The notes beneath the pieces are model-generated. The model was given only the letters and a program-made list of their open reading frames with translations. It ran no database searches and was not told the DNA's origin. The translations under genes were made by a program, and so were the position numbers. From Leadbetterella sp035299025 (GTDB lineage Bacteria > Bacteroidota > Bacteroidia > Cytophagales > Spirosomataceae): a stretch of DNA of 64,000 nt. Shown here piece by piece: positions 35,260 through 43,551 of this stretch. Position 1 is the stretch's first letter, and every line of letters starts with the position of its first letter. The stretch is taken from the NCBI GenBank assembly GCA_035299025.1, contig DATGXK010000016.1, positions 310,001-374,000 on the forward strand. The letters run 5' to 3'.

Positions 35260-35709
35260 ATGTCGTTAAAAACACAGATAGACGCAGATATAAAAGCAGC
35301 CATGTTGGCACGTGATTCAGCTAAGTTGTTGGCCTTGAGAGATATAAAAAAGGTGATTTTGATAGAGGAAACAAAGCCCGGTGCTCTGGCCTTGACAGAA
35401 GCGGATGAGATGAGAATTTTGCAAAAGGCTGTTAAACAACGCAAGGACTCCGCTGAAATTTATAAAACACAAAACAGACCTGAACTTCTTGAAAAAGAGT
35501 TGGCAGAAATAGCAATCATAGAGACATATTTGCCAGCGGCTATGACTCCAGAAGAGTTAAAAAGTATTATACAGGGTATTATATCAAAGGTAGGTGCGTC
35601 TTCACCTGCAGATATGGGCAAAGTGATGGGCGTTGCAAGCAAAGAGCTCGCTGGTAAGGCTGAGGGAAGAGCGATTTCTGAGATGGTAAAGACGCTGTTG
35701 GCCCAATAA
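35260..35709 (+). CDS. GatB/YqeY domain protein
   Basis: A 149-aa protein of the YqeY family, related to the tail domain of GatB in Asp/Glu-tRNA amidotransferase. Visible: MSLKTQIDADIKAAMLARDS, IYKTQNRPELLEKELAEIAIIETYLP, DMGKVMGVASKELAGKAEGR. Free-standing YqeY proteins have tRNA-related roles that are not firmly known. Divergent from pdxJ and 4 bases ahead of the CvpA gene. Confidence 0.93.
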   Translation: MSLKTQIDADIKAAMLARDSAKLLALRDIKKVILIEETKPGALALTEADEMRILQKAVKQRKDSAEIYKTQNRPELLEKELAEIAIIETYLPAAMTPEELKSIIQGIISKVGASSPADMGKVMGVASKELAGKAEGRAISEMVKTLLAQ

Positions 35710-35713
35710 AAGG

Positions 35714-36250
35714 ATGGCCATTATAGACCTCATACTTATTGTTCCGGTACTTCTAGGAGCATTCAATGGCTATAAAAAGGGGCTTTTAGTGGAGGTCTTC
35801 GGTATTGCAGCCTTTGTATTGGCAATTGTTATAGGTTTTAAGTTTCTAAGTTTTGGAGCCGATTTTCTAGAAAAAATTATTGGTAAAGAAAATCTAGTGT
35901 CAGTTTCTCCGTACATAAGTTTTTTTGTTGTTTTTCTTCCTACTATCTTTTTACTGAGAAAGGCCGGCTGGATGATGCGTAAGGCTGTTAGGTTGACATT
36001 TCTCGGGACATTAGATGGTCTTTTTGGTGCTTTCTTGGGTGGTTTTACAGCCCTGTTTGGGATGAGTGTTTTCCTTTGGATATTTTCCAAGACAGGAATA
36101 GATTTGCCTCAAAAGTGGATGGTCGACAATCAGTATTTTGATTTCGCAAAATCTTTTGCACCCGATATGATTTCGAAAATTTCTAATTTAATTCCAGGTG
36201 GCAACTGGATTGATTATTTAAAGAATATAAAAACCAAAATATTGATATAA
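35714..36250 (+). CDS. CvpA family membrane protein
   Basis: A 178-aa four-helix inner membrane protein. The N-terminal DLILIVPVLLGAFNGYKKGLL is the CvpA hallmark, followed by hydrophobic segments at about 28-48, 66-82 and 103-125. The family is named for colicin V production in E. coli and has been linked to envelope stress tolerance; its role here is unknown. Cotranscribed with the YqeY gene. Confidence 0.88.
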   Translation: MAIIDLILIVPVLLGAFNGYKKGLLVEVFGIAAFVLAIVIGFKFLSFGADFLEKIIGKENLVSVSPYISFFVVFLPTIFLLRKAGWMMRKAVRLTFLGTLDGLFGAFLGGFTALFGMSVFLWIFSKTGIDLPQKWMVDNQYFDFAKSFAPDMISKISNLIPGGNWIDYLKNIKTKILI

Positions 36251-36263
36251 CCACCGACTGGTT

Positions 36264-36968
36264 TCAATTACTTCCTGATGAAAAATGATTTCTTGATACA
36301 ATATTTGTCTTAAGTTTTATGGATTGTATTAAGCCGTTTACAAACATGAATTTGGAAATATAAAGAGTGGACATCACCAGGATATGGAGTATTTTGGACG
36401 GTGAAAGGTAAAGAAAAATAACCGAAATAAAATTAGAAAGTAATAGTACCCAAATGCTCCAGATAACTTGCCAGTGTAAGAGTTTGTTTTTGTAGGTATA
36501 GGCAACGAAGAAACTGAATTGCATGATTCTAATAAAAACGGTCATCTGAGCTCCAAAGCCAAACATGGGGAAGAAAAAGTATATAAAAAGAATTCCTGTA
36601 GAAAAAATGATAATCAACTTCGTGAATTCGTCTTTCATCGATTTATCTTTCGGATAAAAGAAATTTGTTATGATAAAAAGCTGAATCTGGGTCTCAACTA
36701 TATAAATTAAGAGGGTAGTTTGCATGTAAGACTCTCCGTATGACAGGAGATAGGTAACCACCAAACCAAGGAAACTGAAGAAAAGACTGATAGCCAATAA
36801 ATTGCCAATTGGTTCGAATTTGAATTTCATGAATCTCAAATAACCAATGTAGGCGATAGGTATAGCCATCGTTCTTGATACCAAAACAAAATTGGTGTAT
36901 TTGTAATATTCATCAAGGATATCGAATATCACAAAAAGGAAGAACAATATGGTTATGGGCCTATTCAA
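36264..36968 (-). CDS. Hypothetical polytopic membrane protein
   Basis: A 234-aa protein with about seven hydrophobic helices (for example 6-20, 30-46, 55-75, 85-103, 117-137, 141-156, 165-188) and a Lys-rich C-terminus (IKLKTNIVSRNHFSSGSN). A distant relation to the YhhN/lysoplasmalogenase family is possible from size and helix pattern, but no signature is convincing. It converges with the CvpA gene, 13 bases apart. Function unknown. Confidence 0.65.
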   Translation of the reverse strand: MNRPITILFFLFVIFDILDEYYKYTNFVLVSRTMAIPIAYIGYLRFMKFKFEPIGNLLAISLFFSFLGLVVTYLLSYGESYMQTTLLIYIVETQIQLFIITNFFYPKDKSMKDEFTKLIIIFSTGILFIYFFFPMFGFGAQMTVFIRIMQFSFFVAYTYKNKLLHWQVIWSIWVLLLSNFISVIFLYLSPSKILHILVMSTLYISKFMFVNGLIQSIKLKTNIVSRNHFSSGSN

Positions 36969-37136
36969 AATCTGCGTTTTAGTTTTGAGTTCAACGTACT
37001 AATATATTCTGATTCCGAAAATTTAAGCGTTAATGGGTTGTTCAAACAAAATATTATTTTAAATCCCCACCAGAACGACTACTGACCCAAAGATTTTGAA
37101 ATCGATACTTGTTGTTCCAAATTCACTATATTTTAT

Positions 37137-37171
37137 AAAAAAAACCTCAACAGGTATGCTGAGGTTTTTTG
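37137..37171 (-). terminator. Terminator of the zinc peptidase gene
   Basis: AACCTCA (37143-37149) pairs with TGAGGTT (37160-37166). Read leftward it is followed by a run of T (ending TTTTTTATAAAA), and in the other direction by TTTTTG, so it may work both ways. It lies 22 bases past the peptidase stop. The remainder of 36969-37136 shows no feature. Confidence 0.75.
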
Positions 37172-37192
37172 TTATCAACATATTGCTGCTCA

Positions 37193-37894
37193 TTAATCGT
37201 CTCTTCTTCCTAAAAACATCATAACGTAGTACATCAGGTTAGCTATTGCTGCTAATGCCCCGACCACATAAGTTCTAGCGGCCCAGTCCAATGCGTCTTT
37301 GGCCATGGCATGTTCACTTTGGTTCACCACGTTTCGGTTGGTCATCCAGGCCAGGGCTCTTTTACTGGCGTCGTATTCTACTGGCAAAGTAATCAAGGCA
37401 AATGCCGCCATGGCACCATTGGCTGCTATAAGGACGATAAGTAGTATGTCTCCCATGGCACTGCCTTGCGAAAGCATGTAGATACCTCCAAACATTAAAA
37501 ACATATTCAGCATACCCATAACTCTAGAGGCCACATTTACCGCAGGAACCATCGCAGAACGCATTTTTAGAGGGGCATAAGCAAATGCGTGTTGAACCGC
37601 ATGACCGCATTCATGAGCCGCAACTGCAGCCGATGCCGCACTTCTACCATGAAAAACGTCTGCACTCAGGTTGACTGTTTTGTCAAGTGGGTTGTAGTGG
37701 TCAGTAAGTTGGCCCTCTACTTGTGTTATTTTTACATCATAAATGTTGTTGTCATGCAACATTTTCTGGGCTATTTCTGCTCCGCTGAGTCCATTGGCTA
37801 AGCCGATTCTCGAATATTCTGCAAATTTGCTCTTCAGCCTGCTGCTAACAAACATTCCGATGAGCATAAATACAACTCCAATTATTATTATCAT
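37193..37894 (-). CDS. YugP-like zinc metallopeptidase, membrane-bound
   Basis: A 233-aa neutral zinc metallopeptidase family member. An N-terminal helix (2-14), the zinc motif HECGHAVQH (His94, Glu95, His98), then three hydrophobic segments (115-143, 145-168, 207-227). Just before the zinc site lies YNPLDKTVNLSADVFHGRSAASAAVAA, conserved in the family. Orthologues are widespread, but substrates are unknown. Single gene with its own terminator. Confidence 0.9.
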   Translation of the reverse strand: MIIIIGVVFMLIGMFVSSRLKSKFAEYSRIGLANGLSGAEIAQKMLHDNNIYDVKITQVEGQLTDHYNPLDKTVNLSADVFHGRSAASAAVAAHECGHAVQHAFAYAPLKMRSAMVPAVNVASRVMGMLNMFLMFGGIYMLSQGSAMGDILLIVLIAANGAMAAFALITLPVEYDASKRALAWMTNRNVVNQSEHAMAKDALDWAARTYVVGALAAIANLMYYVMMFLGRRDD

Positions 37895-38242
37895 TTTTTT
37901 TTAAATTTTAATTTCTGATTTGAATTAAATAAACTTTAGACACAAAACAAAGAATTAAGTAACAGGGTTTCGAGTACTGAGTTTTTTATTGATGGGAGGA
38001 GTTCTTTTGATTTGAATGAATGTTTTTTGTTTTTAACGCAAATATTTTTCTCAAATTATACGACATTACCAGTCTTTAAAAGTAGCCCTTCGACATTTTT
38101 GTTAAGATTTCACTTTGGGTCAAAGAAACTGAAAATAACAAGAAGTCCCAAAAAAAATCACATCAACGAAACTCGAAGTAATTCAATTACAGAGCGAAGA
38201 TCTGAAAGTAGAAAGAGCGAAACTAAATAAATTTAACGTTAA

Positions 38243-38349
38243 CTGAGCGAGACTCAAGAAATACGCGGTGGCTGAGAGAAACTCTACTTCCCCCGCGTAG
38301 CTGAGCGAAACTCAATTCTCTCCTGGTAGCTGAGCGAAGCCGAAGCTAC
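38243..38349. repeat. 29-bp tandem repeat (four copies) ending in a REP-like hairpin
   Basis: The core CTGAGCGA (one copy CTGAGAGA) begins at 38243, 38272, 38301 and 38330, exactly 29 bases apart. The following bases (gAaActC) are partly conserved and the rest diverges. Two looser GAGCGA copies lie upstream at 38192 and 38215. The last copy is part of GTAGCT-N12-AGCTAC (38326-38349), a hairpin that contains the pntB stop codon. The sequence type (GCTGAGCGAAGCCGAAGC) resembles dispersed palindromic repeats common between Bacteroidota genes. The rest of the 450-base gap 37895-38242 is AT-rich and otherwise featureless. Confidence 0.8.
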
Positions 38350-39740
38350 ATTTCCTTCAGTTCCGCTACCAATTTCCCTATTGAAGCCTTAGCATCACCA
38401 AATAGCATCATGCAGTTGTCATATCCGAACAATTCGTTCTCAATACCTGCATAGCCTTTTCCCATGCTTCTTTTACTCACGATTACGGTCTTGGCTTTAT
38501 CAGCATTCAAGATGGGCATGCCATATATCGGACTGGCTGGATTGTTTCTAGCGGCTGGGTTTACCACATCGTTGGCTCCAACCACAAAAACTACGTCGGT
38601 TTTACTAAAGTCATCGTTTATTTGCTCCATTTCCACAAGTTTGTCGTAAGCAACGTTGGATTCTGCAAGTAGGACATTCATATGGCCAGGCATACGCCCA
38701 GCTACTGGATGTATGGCATATAGTACATTTACGCCTTCTTTTTCGAGAAGTTCTTCTAATTCATGAATAACATGTTGTGCCTGTGCTACTGCCAAACCGT
38801 ACCCCGGTACTATTACCACGTTTTGGGCGTATTTCATTAAAATTGCCACATCCGATGGAGTCGTACTTTTTATTGTTCCCACAAATCCATCTTCGGTACC
38901 AGCAGCTGCGTTTCCACCTCCAAATGACCCGAAAATAACATTCATCAGCGATCGATTCATTGCATTACACATCAAAATTGTCAGAAGCGTACCCGCAGAA
39001 CCTACCAAAATTCCACCGGTTAGCATGACCTGATTGTCGTACAAAAATCCTCCAAATGCGGCTGCTAAGCCTGTAAATGAGTTTAGAAGTGAGATAACCA
39101 CGGGCATGTCTGCACCACCGATAGGCAAAACAAACAATACGCCATAAGCAAGAGAAAGAATAAGGAGAATGTACAAATGAAACATAGCGGGCATTATGAT
39201 GGTCATAACCAACATACCTAATATCATCAATAACAAAACGATGGTGAAGATATTCTGAGCAGGTAATCTGAAAGTTTTTTTCATAATTTCCTGCAGTTTC
39301 AGGTAAGCAATTATACTTCCCGAAAATGACACAGAGCCAATTATGAGTCCTAAAAGTATGGTTATAACAGCTCCGGTGCTAGCCGTATCATGCAGGTGCT
39401 TATATTCTACCACAGAAATCAAACCTGCACAGGCACCGCCCATACCATTAAACAAACTTACCATTTGGGGCATGTCTGTCATTTGAACTTTTTTGGCGGA
39501 GAGCCAACCCACTACTGTGCCGATGGCAATTCCACCAAAAATCCAACCGTAGTTTCCTATTAAATGTCCTTCTTCGTTTTGATGAAGAAAGATAGTGCCC
39601 AATATGGCCAGGGCCATTCCTCCGGCAGCTAAAAAATTACCTTTTCTGGCGGTTTTAGGTCCTGAAAGCATTTTTAGACCTACTATAAAAGACACCGACG
39701 CCAATAGATATATAAGATACAACCAATATTGATTTTGCAT
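38346..39740 (-). CDS. pntB: NAD(P) transhydrogenase subunit beta
   Basis: Membrane domain plus NADP(H)-binding domain III of the proton-translocating transhydrogenase, which drives hydride transfer from NADH to NADP+ using the proton gradient. 464 aa: about nine membrane helices over 1-260, then domain III (about 285-464) with VPGYGLAVAQAQH (NADP loop), AIHPVAGRMPGHMNVLLAE and VVGANDVVNP. Last gene of pntAA-pntAB-pntB. Its stop codon lies within the REP-like hairpin described at 38326-38349. Confidence 0.96.
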   Translation of the reverse strand: MQNQYWLYLIYLLASVSFIVGLKMLSGPKTARKGNFLAAGGMALAILGTIFLHQNEEGHLIGNYGWIFGGIAIGTVVGWLSAKKVQMTDMPQMVSLFNGMGGACAGLISVVEYKHLHDTASTGAVITILLGLIIGSVSFSGSIIAYLKLQEIMKKTFRLPAQNIFTIVLLLMILGMLVMTIIMPAMFHLYILLILSLAYGVLFVLPIGGADMPVVISLLNSFTGLAAAFGGFLYDNQVMLTGGILVGSAGTLLTILMCNAMNRSLMNVIFGSFGGGNAAAGTEDGFVGTIKSTTPSDVAILMKYAQNVVIVPGYGLAVAQAQHVIHELEELLEKEGVNVLYAIHPVAGRMPGHMNVLLAESNVAYDKLVEMEQINDDFSKTDVVFVVGANDVVNPAARNNPASPIYGMPILNADKAKTVIVSKRSMGKGYAGIENELFGYDNCMMLFGDAKASIGKLVAELKEM

Positions 39741-39760
39741 TTTTAAATTCGATTAAATAC

Positions 39761-40078
39761 TTACTTCTTTTTCTTGAACATTTCTAACATTCTGTCGGTA
39801 ACTACAAAACCTCCTACTACATTTAAGGTACCAAGAATTACTGCAAGGAAACCTAAAATTATAGCAAGCCAGTTGCCTTCTTCAGCATGCCCCATCACTA
39901 TAATCGCTCCGATCACCACCACACCATGGATGGCATTGGCTCCTGACATCAATGGCGTGTGTAATGCAGAAGGTACTTTAGAAATAACTTCGATACCCAC
40001 AAAAATTGAAAGGATAAGAATGTAAATTATTTGGATATTTTCTCCGAAAAAAGTGATTACGCTATTTATAATTTCCAT
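39761..40078 (-). CDS. pntAB: NAD(P) transhydrogenase subunit alpha, membrane part
   Basis: A 105-aa separate subunit corresponding to the C-terminal membrane helices of PntA in E. coli. Three hydrophobic helices at about 14-32, 50-64 and 70-93, including the conserved LHTPLMSGANAIHGVVVIGA. The split arrangement, alpha in two genes, is common outside enterobacteria. It lies 8 bases after pntAA and 20 before pntB. Confidence 0.95.
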   Translation of the reverse strand: MEIINSVITFFGENIQIIYILILSIFVGIEVISKVPSALHTPLMSGANAIHGVVVIGAIIVMGHAEEGNWLAIILGFLAVILGTLNVVGGFVVTDRMLEMFKKKK

Positions 40079-40086
40079 AATTCAAA

Positions 40087-41214
40087 TTAGTTTTTTTCTA
40101 GAATACTTTTTGTGAAGGCATGAACCAATTCGCCTCCGTGGGTTATTAAGGAACCTTTGGTTATTTCGTCATCCATATCCCATTTAAAGCCATTTTCGTC
40201 TACCAAATGATATAAAAGCGTGGTAATATTGGTGGCATATAACTGACTGGCATTTATGGGTAACAAGGCTGGAAGATTGGACTCACCAATGATGGTTACA
40301 CCATGTTTGACCACCGTTTTGTTTATTTCAGAAACAGCACAGTTTCCTCCAGACTCCACGGCCATATCTACAATTACCGAACCTGTTTTCATGGATTTTA
40401 CCATTTCCTCAGAAACCAAAACTGGGGCTTTTTTGCCAATTACCAAGGCGGTTGTAATGACCAAGTCTGCCTCTTTTATTTTGGCCTCAACAAGTTCTTT
40501 TTGTTTTTGCAAAAACTCCGCCGAGACTTCCTTGGCATATCCTCCTTCAACTTTTACTCCTTCTACGCCCTCTACGGTCAGGAACTTACCGCCTAGAGAC
40601 TCAACCTGTTCCTTAGTTTCAGGTCTTACGTCGGTTACTTCCACTACTGCTCCGAGTCTTTTTGCGGTGGCAACAGCTTGAAGGCCAGCCACTCCAGCTC
40701 CAAAAATAAGAACTTTCACAGGAGTGATTGTTCCTGCAGCAGTCATAAGCAATGGGAAGATTCGTCCTAAAGCATTTGCCCCCAAAATGACGGTTTTATA
40801 ACCTGCTAAGTTTGCTTGTGAACTCAAAGCATCCATTTTTTGGGCAATAGAAATACGGGGAACAGCATCCATTGAAAACGACGAAATCTTCTTGGCCTTT
40901 AAGGCCTCGACAACCTCTGGAACGGTGTAGGCATACAGAAATGAAATACAGACAATCCCATCTTTGCAAAGTTGGATTTCCTCTACTGTCAAGGCATTGA
41001 CTTTTAGTACAACATCACTTTGGCAAACATCTTTTCGAGAGCCAATACTGGCCCCCGCATTAACATAATTGTCATCCGAAAATGAAGAAGAAACGCCTGT
41101 TTCGTTTTCAATAATTACTTCAAAGCCTTTTTTTGTGATTTGTTTTACCAAGTCAGGAGTCAGAGCTACCCGAGTTTCAAAGGGTTTGGTTTCTTTTAAA
41201 ACTCCAATTTTCAT
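40087..41214 (-). CDS. pntAA: NAD(P) transhydrogenase subunit alpha, NAD-binding part
   Basis: A 375-aa soluble NAD(H)-binding domain I, homologous to alanine dehydrogenase. Recognised: MKIGVLKETKPFETRVALTP, the FGAGVAGLQAVATAKRLGAVV dinucleotide loop (about 170-190), TDVRPETKEQVESLGGKF, and the VIVDMAVESGGNCA catalytic-cleft segment. First gene of the operon. The 255 bases upstream hold no convincing promoter motif. Confidence 0.96.
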   Translation of the reverse strand: MKIGVLKETKPFETRVALTPDLVKQITKKGFEVIIENETGVSSSFSDDNYVNAGASIGSRKDVCQSDVVLKVNALTVEEIQLCKDGIVCISFLYAYTVPEVVEALKAKKISSFSMDAVPRISIAQKMDALSSQANLAGYKTVILGANALGRIFPLLMTAAGTITPVKVLIFGAGVAGLQAVATAKRLGAVVEVTDVRPETKEQVESLGGKFLTVEGVEGVKVEGGYAKEVSAEFLQKQKELVEAKIKEADLVITTALVIGKKAPVLVSEEMVKSMKTGSVIVDMAVESGGNCAVSEINKTVVKHGVTIIGESNLPALLPINASQLYATNITTLLYHLVDENGFKWDMDDEITKGSLITHGGELVHAFTKSILEKN

Positions 41215-41469
41215 ACTTATTGTTTATATGGTTTTTTAGTCTTCCAACTCACTGTTATTCAATTGTTGATGATGAAATTGAACCACAGGTATATCTAATA
41301 AATACGTAAATTAAATAGATATTTGGAAAAATGTACGTTAAAGAAATTTTGCTAATTTACCTCTGAAATTAATTACTAACTATCAATTCATATATTTTTT
41401 TTCAAAAAAAATCTTGAAATAATAATAAAATGATTTTGGGCATATTTTTAGGCCATAAACTTCCGACAA

Positions 41470-42342
41470 TTACTTCTTTTCTTGCCCAAGAAATAAACCC
41501 AATAGGACCAAAACTAACCCAACCATGGTGTGCCATGTGAATGGCTCGTTCAAAATAAATGAAGAGAAAATAAACCCAAAAATAGGGCAGAGAAAGAGAA
41601 AAAATGCAGCTTTGATGGCGTCGATTTTAATAAGTTTCAGCCAAAGATTTACTGCCAGTAGTGATACCGGTATTGCCAACCAAAGGATAGAGAGTATGTT
41701 TTCTTGTGTGAAAAGGATAGGTTCTTTCTTTAAGAATATTGTTAAGGGGAGCATGAATATACCACCGAAAAGTACCTGCCAGCCGTTGATGGCATATCTG
41801 CTAAGTGTCCACTTTTTTTCTGAAAAATAAATGGCAGCTAGACTGTAGCTGAGCATACCAAGAAACAAGTAAGTCAGGCCTCTAAACGTGGCGAAACTAT
41901 TTTGCAAAAGTGGCCAAACTGCAATAAAAACTCCGCCGATGCCAAAGAGAAGACCAAATATTTGTTTGGCTTCTATCTTTTTGCCTAAAATTAGTCCACC
42001 AATAATGGCCATCAGCACTGGTCCCAAAGACACCGATAAGCTACCAATGCCAGCGGCTACTTCGTTGATAGCCAGTACGAAAAGTGTTAGATAAAGCGTT
42101 ACGTTAAGAAAACCAAAGATGCTGAGTGCAATGACTTCTTGGCGGTTTGGCCATTGCCATTTTTCGAAAATGGCATGATAGGCTAGGAGTAAAATACCCG
42201 CTAAAAAGAACCTAAACTGAAACAAAACTAATGGCTCCATACTTTGAACGCCTATTTTGGCCGCCACCGATGCAGAGGACCAAAATATGGCAAAGACAAT
42301 TCCTAAAAGAATAAATTGGAGACCCGTATTTGTTTTTTTCAT
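41470..42342 (-). CDS. EamA/DMT-superfamily transporter
   Basis: A 290-aa inner-membrane protein with ten hydrophobic helices arranged as two five-helix EamA repeats (about 10-145 and 155-288). Typical phrases include FAIFWSSASVAAKIGVQ, RFFLAGILLLAYHA and GPVLMAIIGGLILGKKI. The family exports metabolites or amino acids; the substrate is unknown. Its start overlaps the stop of tatD by 4 bases (ATGA), so they are translationally coupled. Confidence 0.9.
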   Translation of the reverse strand: MKKTNTGLQFILLGIVFAIFWSSASVAAKIGVQSMEPLVLFQFRFFLAGILLLAYHAIFEKWQWPNRQEVIALSIFGFLNVTLYLTLFVLAINEVAAGIGSLSVSLGPVLMAIIGGLILGKKIEAKQIFGLLFGIGGVFIAVWPLLQNSFATFRGLTYLFLGMLSYSLAAIYFSEKKWTLSRYAINGWQVLFGGIFMLPLTIFLKKEPILFTQENILSILWLAIPVSLLAVNLWLKLIKIDAIKAAFFLFLCPIFGFIFSSFILNEPFTWHTMVGLVLVLLGLFLGQEKK

Positions 42343-43130
42343 TTCTGAATCAGTTTTTTTGCATTTTCCGTAGTTTGTGACATTACCTTATCTTCAGAAA
42401 TTTCATAAATGTCGCCAATCTTAGTGACGATTAAATCCAAATAATTAACTTCGTTTCTTTTGCCTCTATGTGGTACTGGTGCTAGGTATGGCGAATCAGT
42501 TTCCAAAACTATCATTTCTAAGGGTATGTCTGCTAAGAACTTATCCAAGCCGCCATTTTTGAAAGTAACAACGCCTCCAATACCCAAAAGGAAGTTGAGT
42601 GAAGTTACTCTTTTTGCATCTGCTGCATCTCCCGAAAAACAATGGAAAATTCCTCGGAGTTCTTTCCATCCAAATTCTTCAATCAAGTCGCAACACCTTT
42701 GAATGGCGTTCAGCGAATTGTCTTTTGAGTTTCTGGAATGAATACAAATCGGCAAATTGTATTTTTTTGCGAGCGAAAGTTGGTGTAAAAAAACTTTTTC
42801 TTGTTGTGGAACAAATGCCAAATCCCAATAAAAATCTAAGCCGATTTCTCCAATCATGATGAAAGGTCTTTCACTCAGCCATTTCTCAATTATTTCTAAT
42901 TCTTTTTCATAATCCTCACCCACATAGCAAGGATGGAGCCCCATCATGGACAAACAATTCTCTGGATACTGGGCTTCAAGAGATAACATGCCTTCGATGG
43001 TTTCGTGATTACAATTGGGCATCCATATTTGTTCCACGCCTGCCTCAAATGATCTATGTAACATTTCGTCACGGTCGTTTTCGAATTGTTCATCGTAGAT
43101 ATGGGCGTGCGTTTCTATTATTTTCGACAT
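42339..43130 (-). CDS. tatD: TatD-family metal-dependent hydrolase (DNase)
   Basis: A 263-aa amidohydrolase-fold nuclease. Metal ligands: His7/His9 in ETHAHIYDE, Glu in GEIGLDFYWD (about 96), His in ICIHSRNSKDN (about 130), His in FHCFSGDA (about 163) and Asp in LETDSPYLAP (about 213). Length matches the family. Family members act as 3'-5' exonucleases and D-Tyr-tRNA deacylase-like enzymes. Minus-strand -7 box TAATTTTG at 43153-43146 precedes it. Confidence 0.92.
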   Translation of the reverse strand: MSKIIETHAHIYDEQFENDRDEMLHRSFEAGVEQIWMPNCNHETIEGMLSLEAQYPENCLSMMGLHPCYVGEDYEKELEIIEKWLSERPFIMIGEIGLDFYWDLAFVPQQEKVFLHQLSLAKKYNLPICIHSRNSKDNSLNAIQRCCDLIEEFGWKELRGIFHCFSGDAADAKRVTSLNFLLGIGGVVTFKNGGLDKFLADIPLEMIVLETDSPYLAPVPHRGKRNEVNYLDLIVTKIGDIYEISEDKVMSQTTENAKKLIQK

Positions 43131-43288
43131 TCAAATTCTTTTTTGCAAAATTACAAGTTAGATGAGACAATTAGAAAGATAGCAAGGCTAATTCTAAAAA
43201 GTGAGAGATTAAGTTTTAAAGATTCTGATTTTGGTCATATTTTGAGATATTTTACAATAAGATGAACCATTCTAAGAACAAAATAAGC

Positions 43289-43325
43289 TACTTTTGCGTT
43301 ACTATTTGTAATAAGTCTAATTAGA
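43289..43325 (+). promoter_or_regulatory. feoAB promoter -7 element with a TCTAATTAGA dyad
   Basis: TACTTTTG (43289-43296) matches TAnnTTTG. Between it and the feoA TTG codon lies TCTAATTAGA (43316-43325), a perfect 10-base palindrome directly against the start codon, within a longer imperfect dyad. Position and association with iron uptake make it a candidate site for an iron regulator (Fur or DtxR class; inference). Confidence 0.4.
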
Positions 43326-43547
43326 TTGAAGAGCGTAGCTGATTTAAAAGAGGGAGAAAAGGGGGTAATTTCCGCATTTTTAGATAATAAACTTGCACTG
43401 AAATTGCTCGAAATGGGTTGTTTGCCAGGAACGGAAGTGAAACTGGATCACAAAGCACCTTTGGGTTGTCCTTACTGTATTTCTGTTTCGGAAGACTATC
43501 AACTTTCACTTAGAAAATCTGAAGCCCTCACCATTCTTATCGACTGA
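43326..43547 (+). CDS. feoA: Ferrous iron transport protein A
   Basis: A 73-aa SH3-like cytoplasmic protein required for FeoB function. It starts at TTG 43326 (MKSVADLKEGEKGVI) and shows LLEMGCLPGTEVKLDHKAPLGCPYCI, typical of FeoA. It ends 4 bases before feoB. Regulation by iron is likely given the dyad overlapping its leader, but the regulator is unknown. Confidence 0.93.
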   Translation: MKSVADLKEGEKGVISAFLDNKLALKLLEMGCLPGTEVKLDHKAPLGCPYCISVSEDYQLSLRKSEALTILID

Positions 43548-43551
43548 GCCC

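Noticed and set aside
38187..38349. CRISPR array suggested by 29-base periodicity
   Set aside because: Only about 8-15 bases of each unit are conserved, there are no distinct spacers of uniform length, and no cas genes are present. It is a tandem/REP-type repeat.
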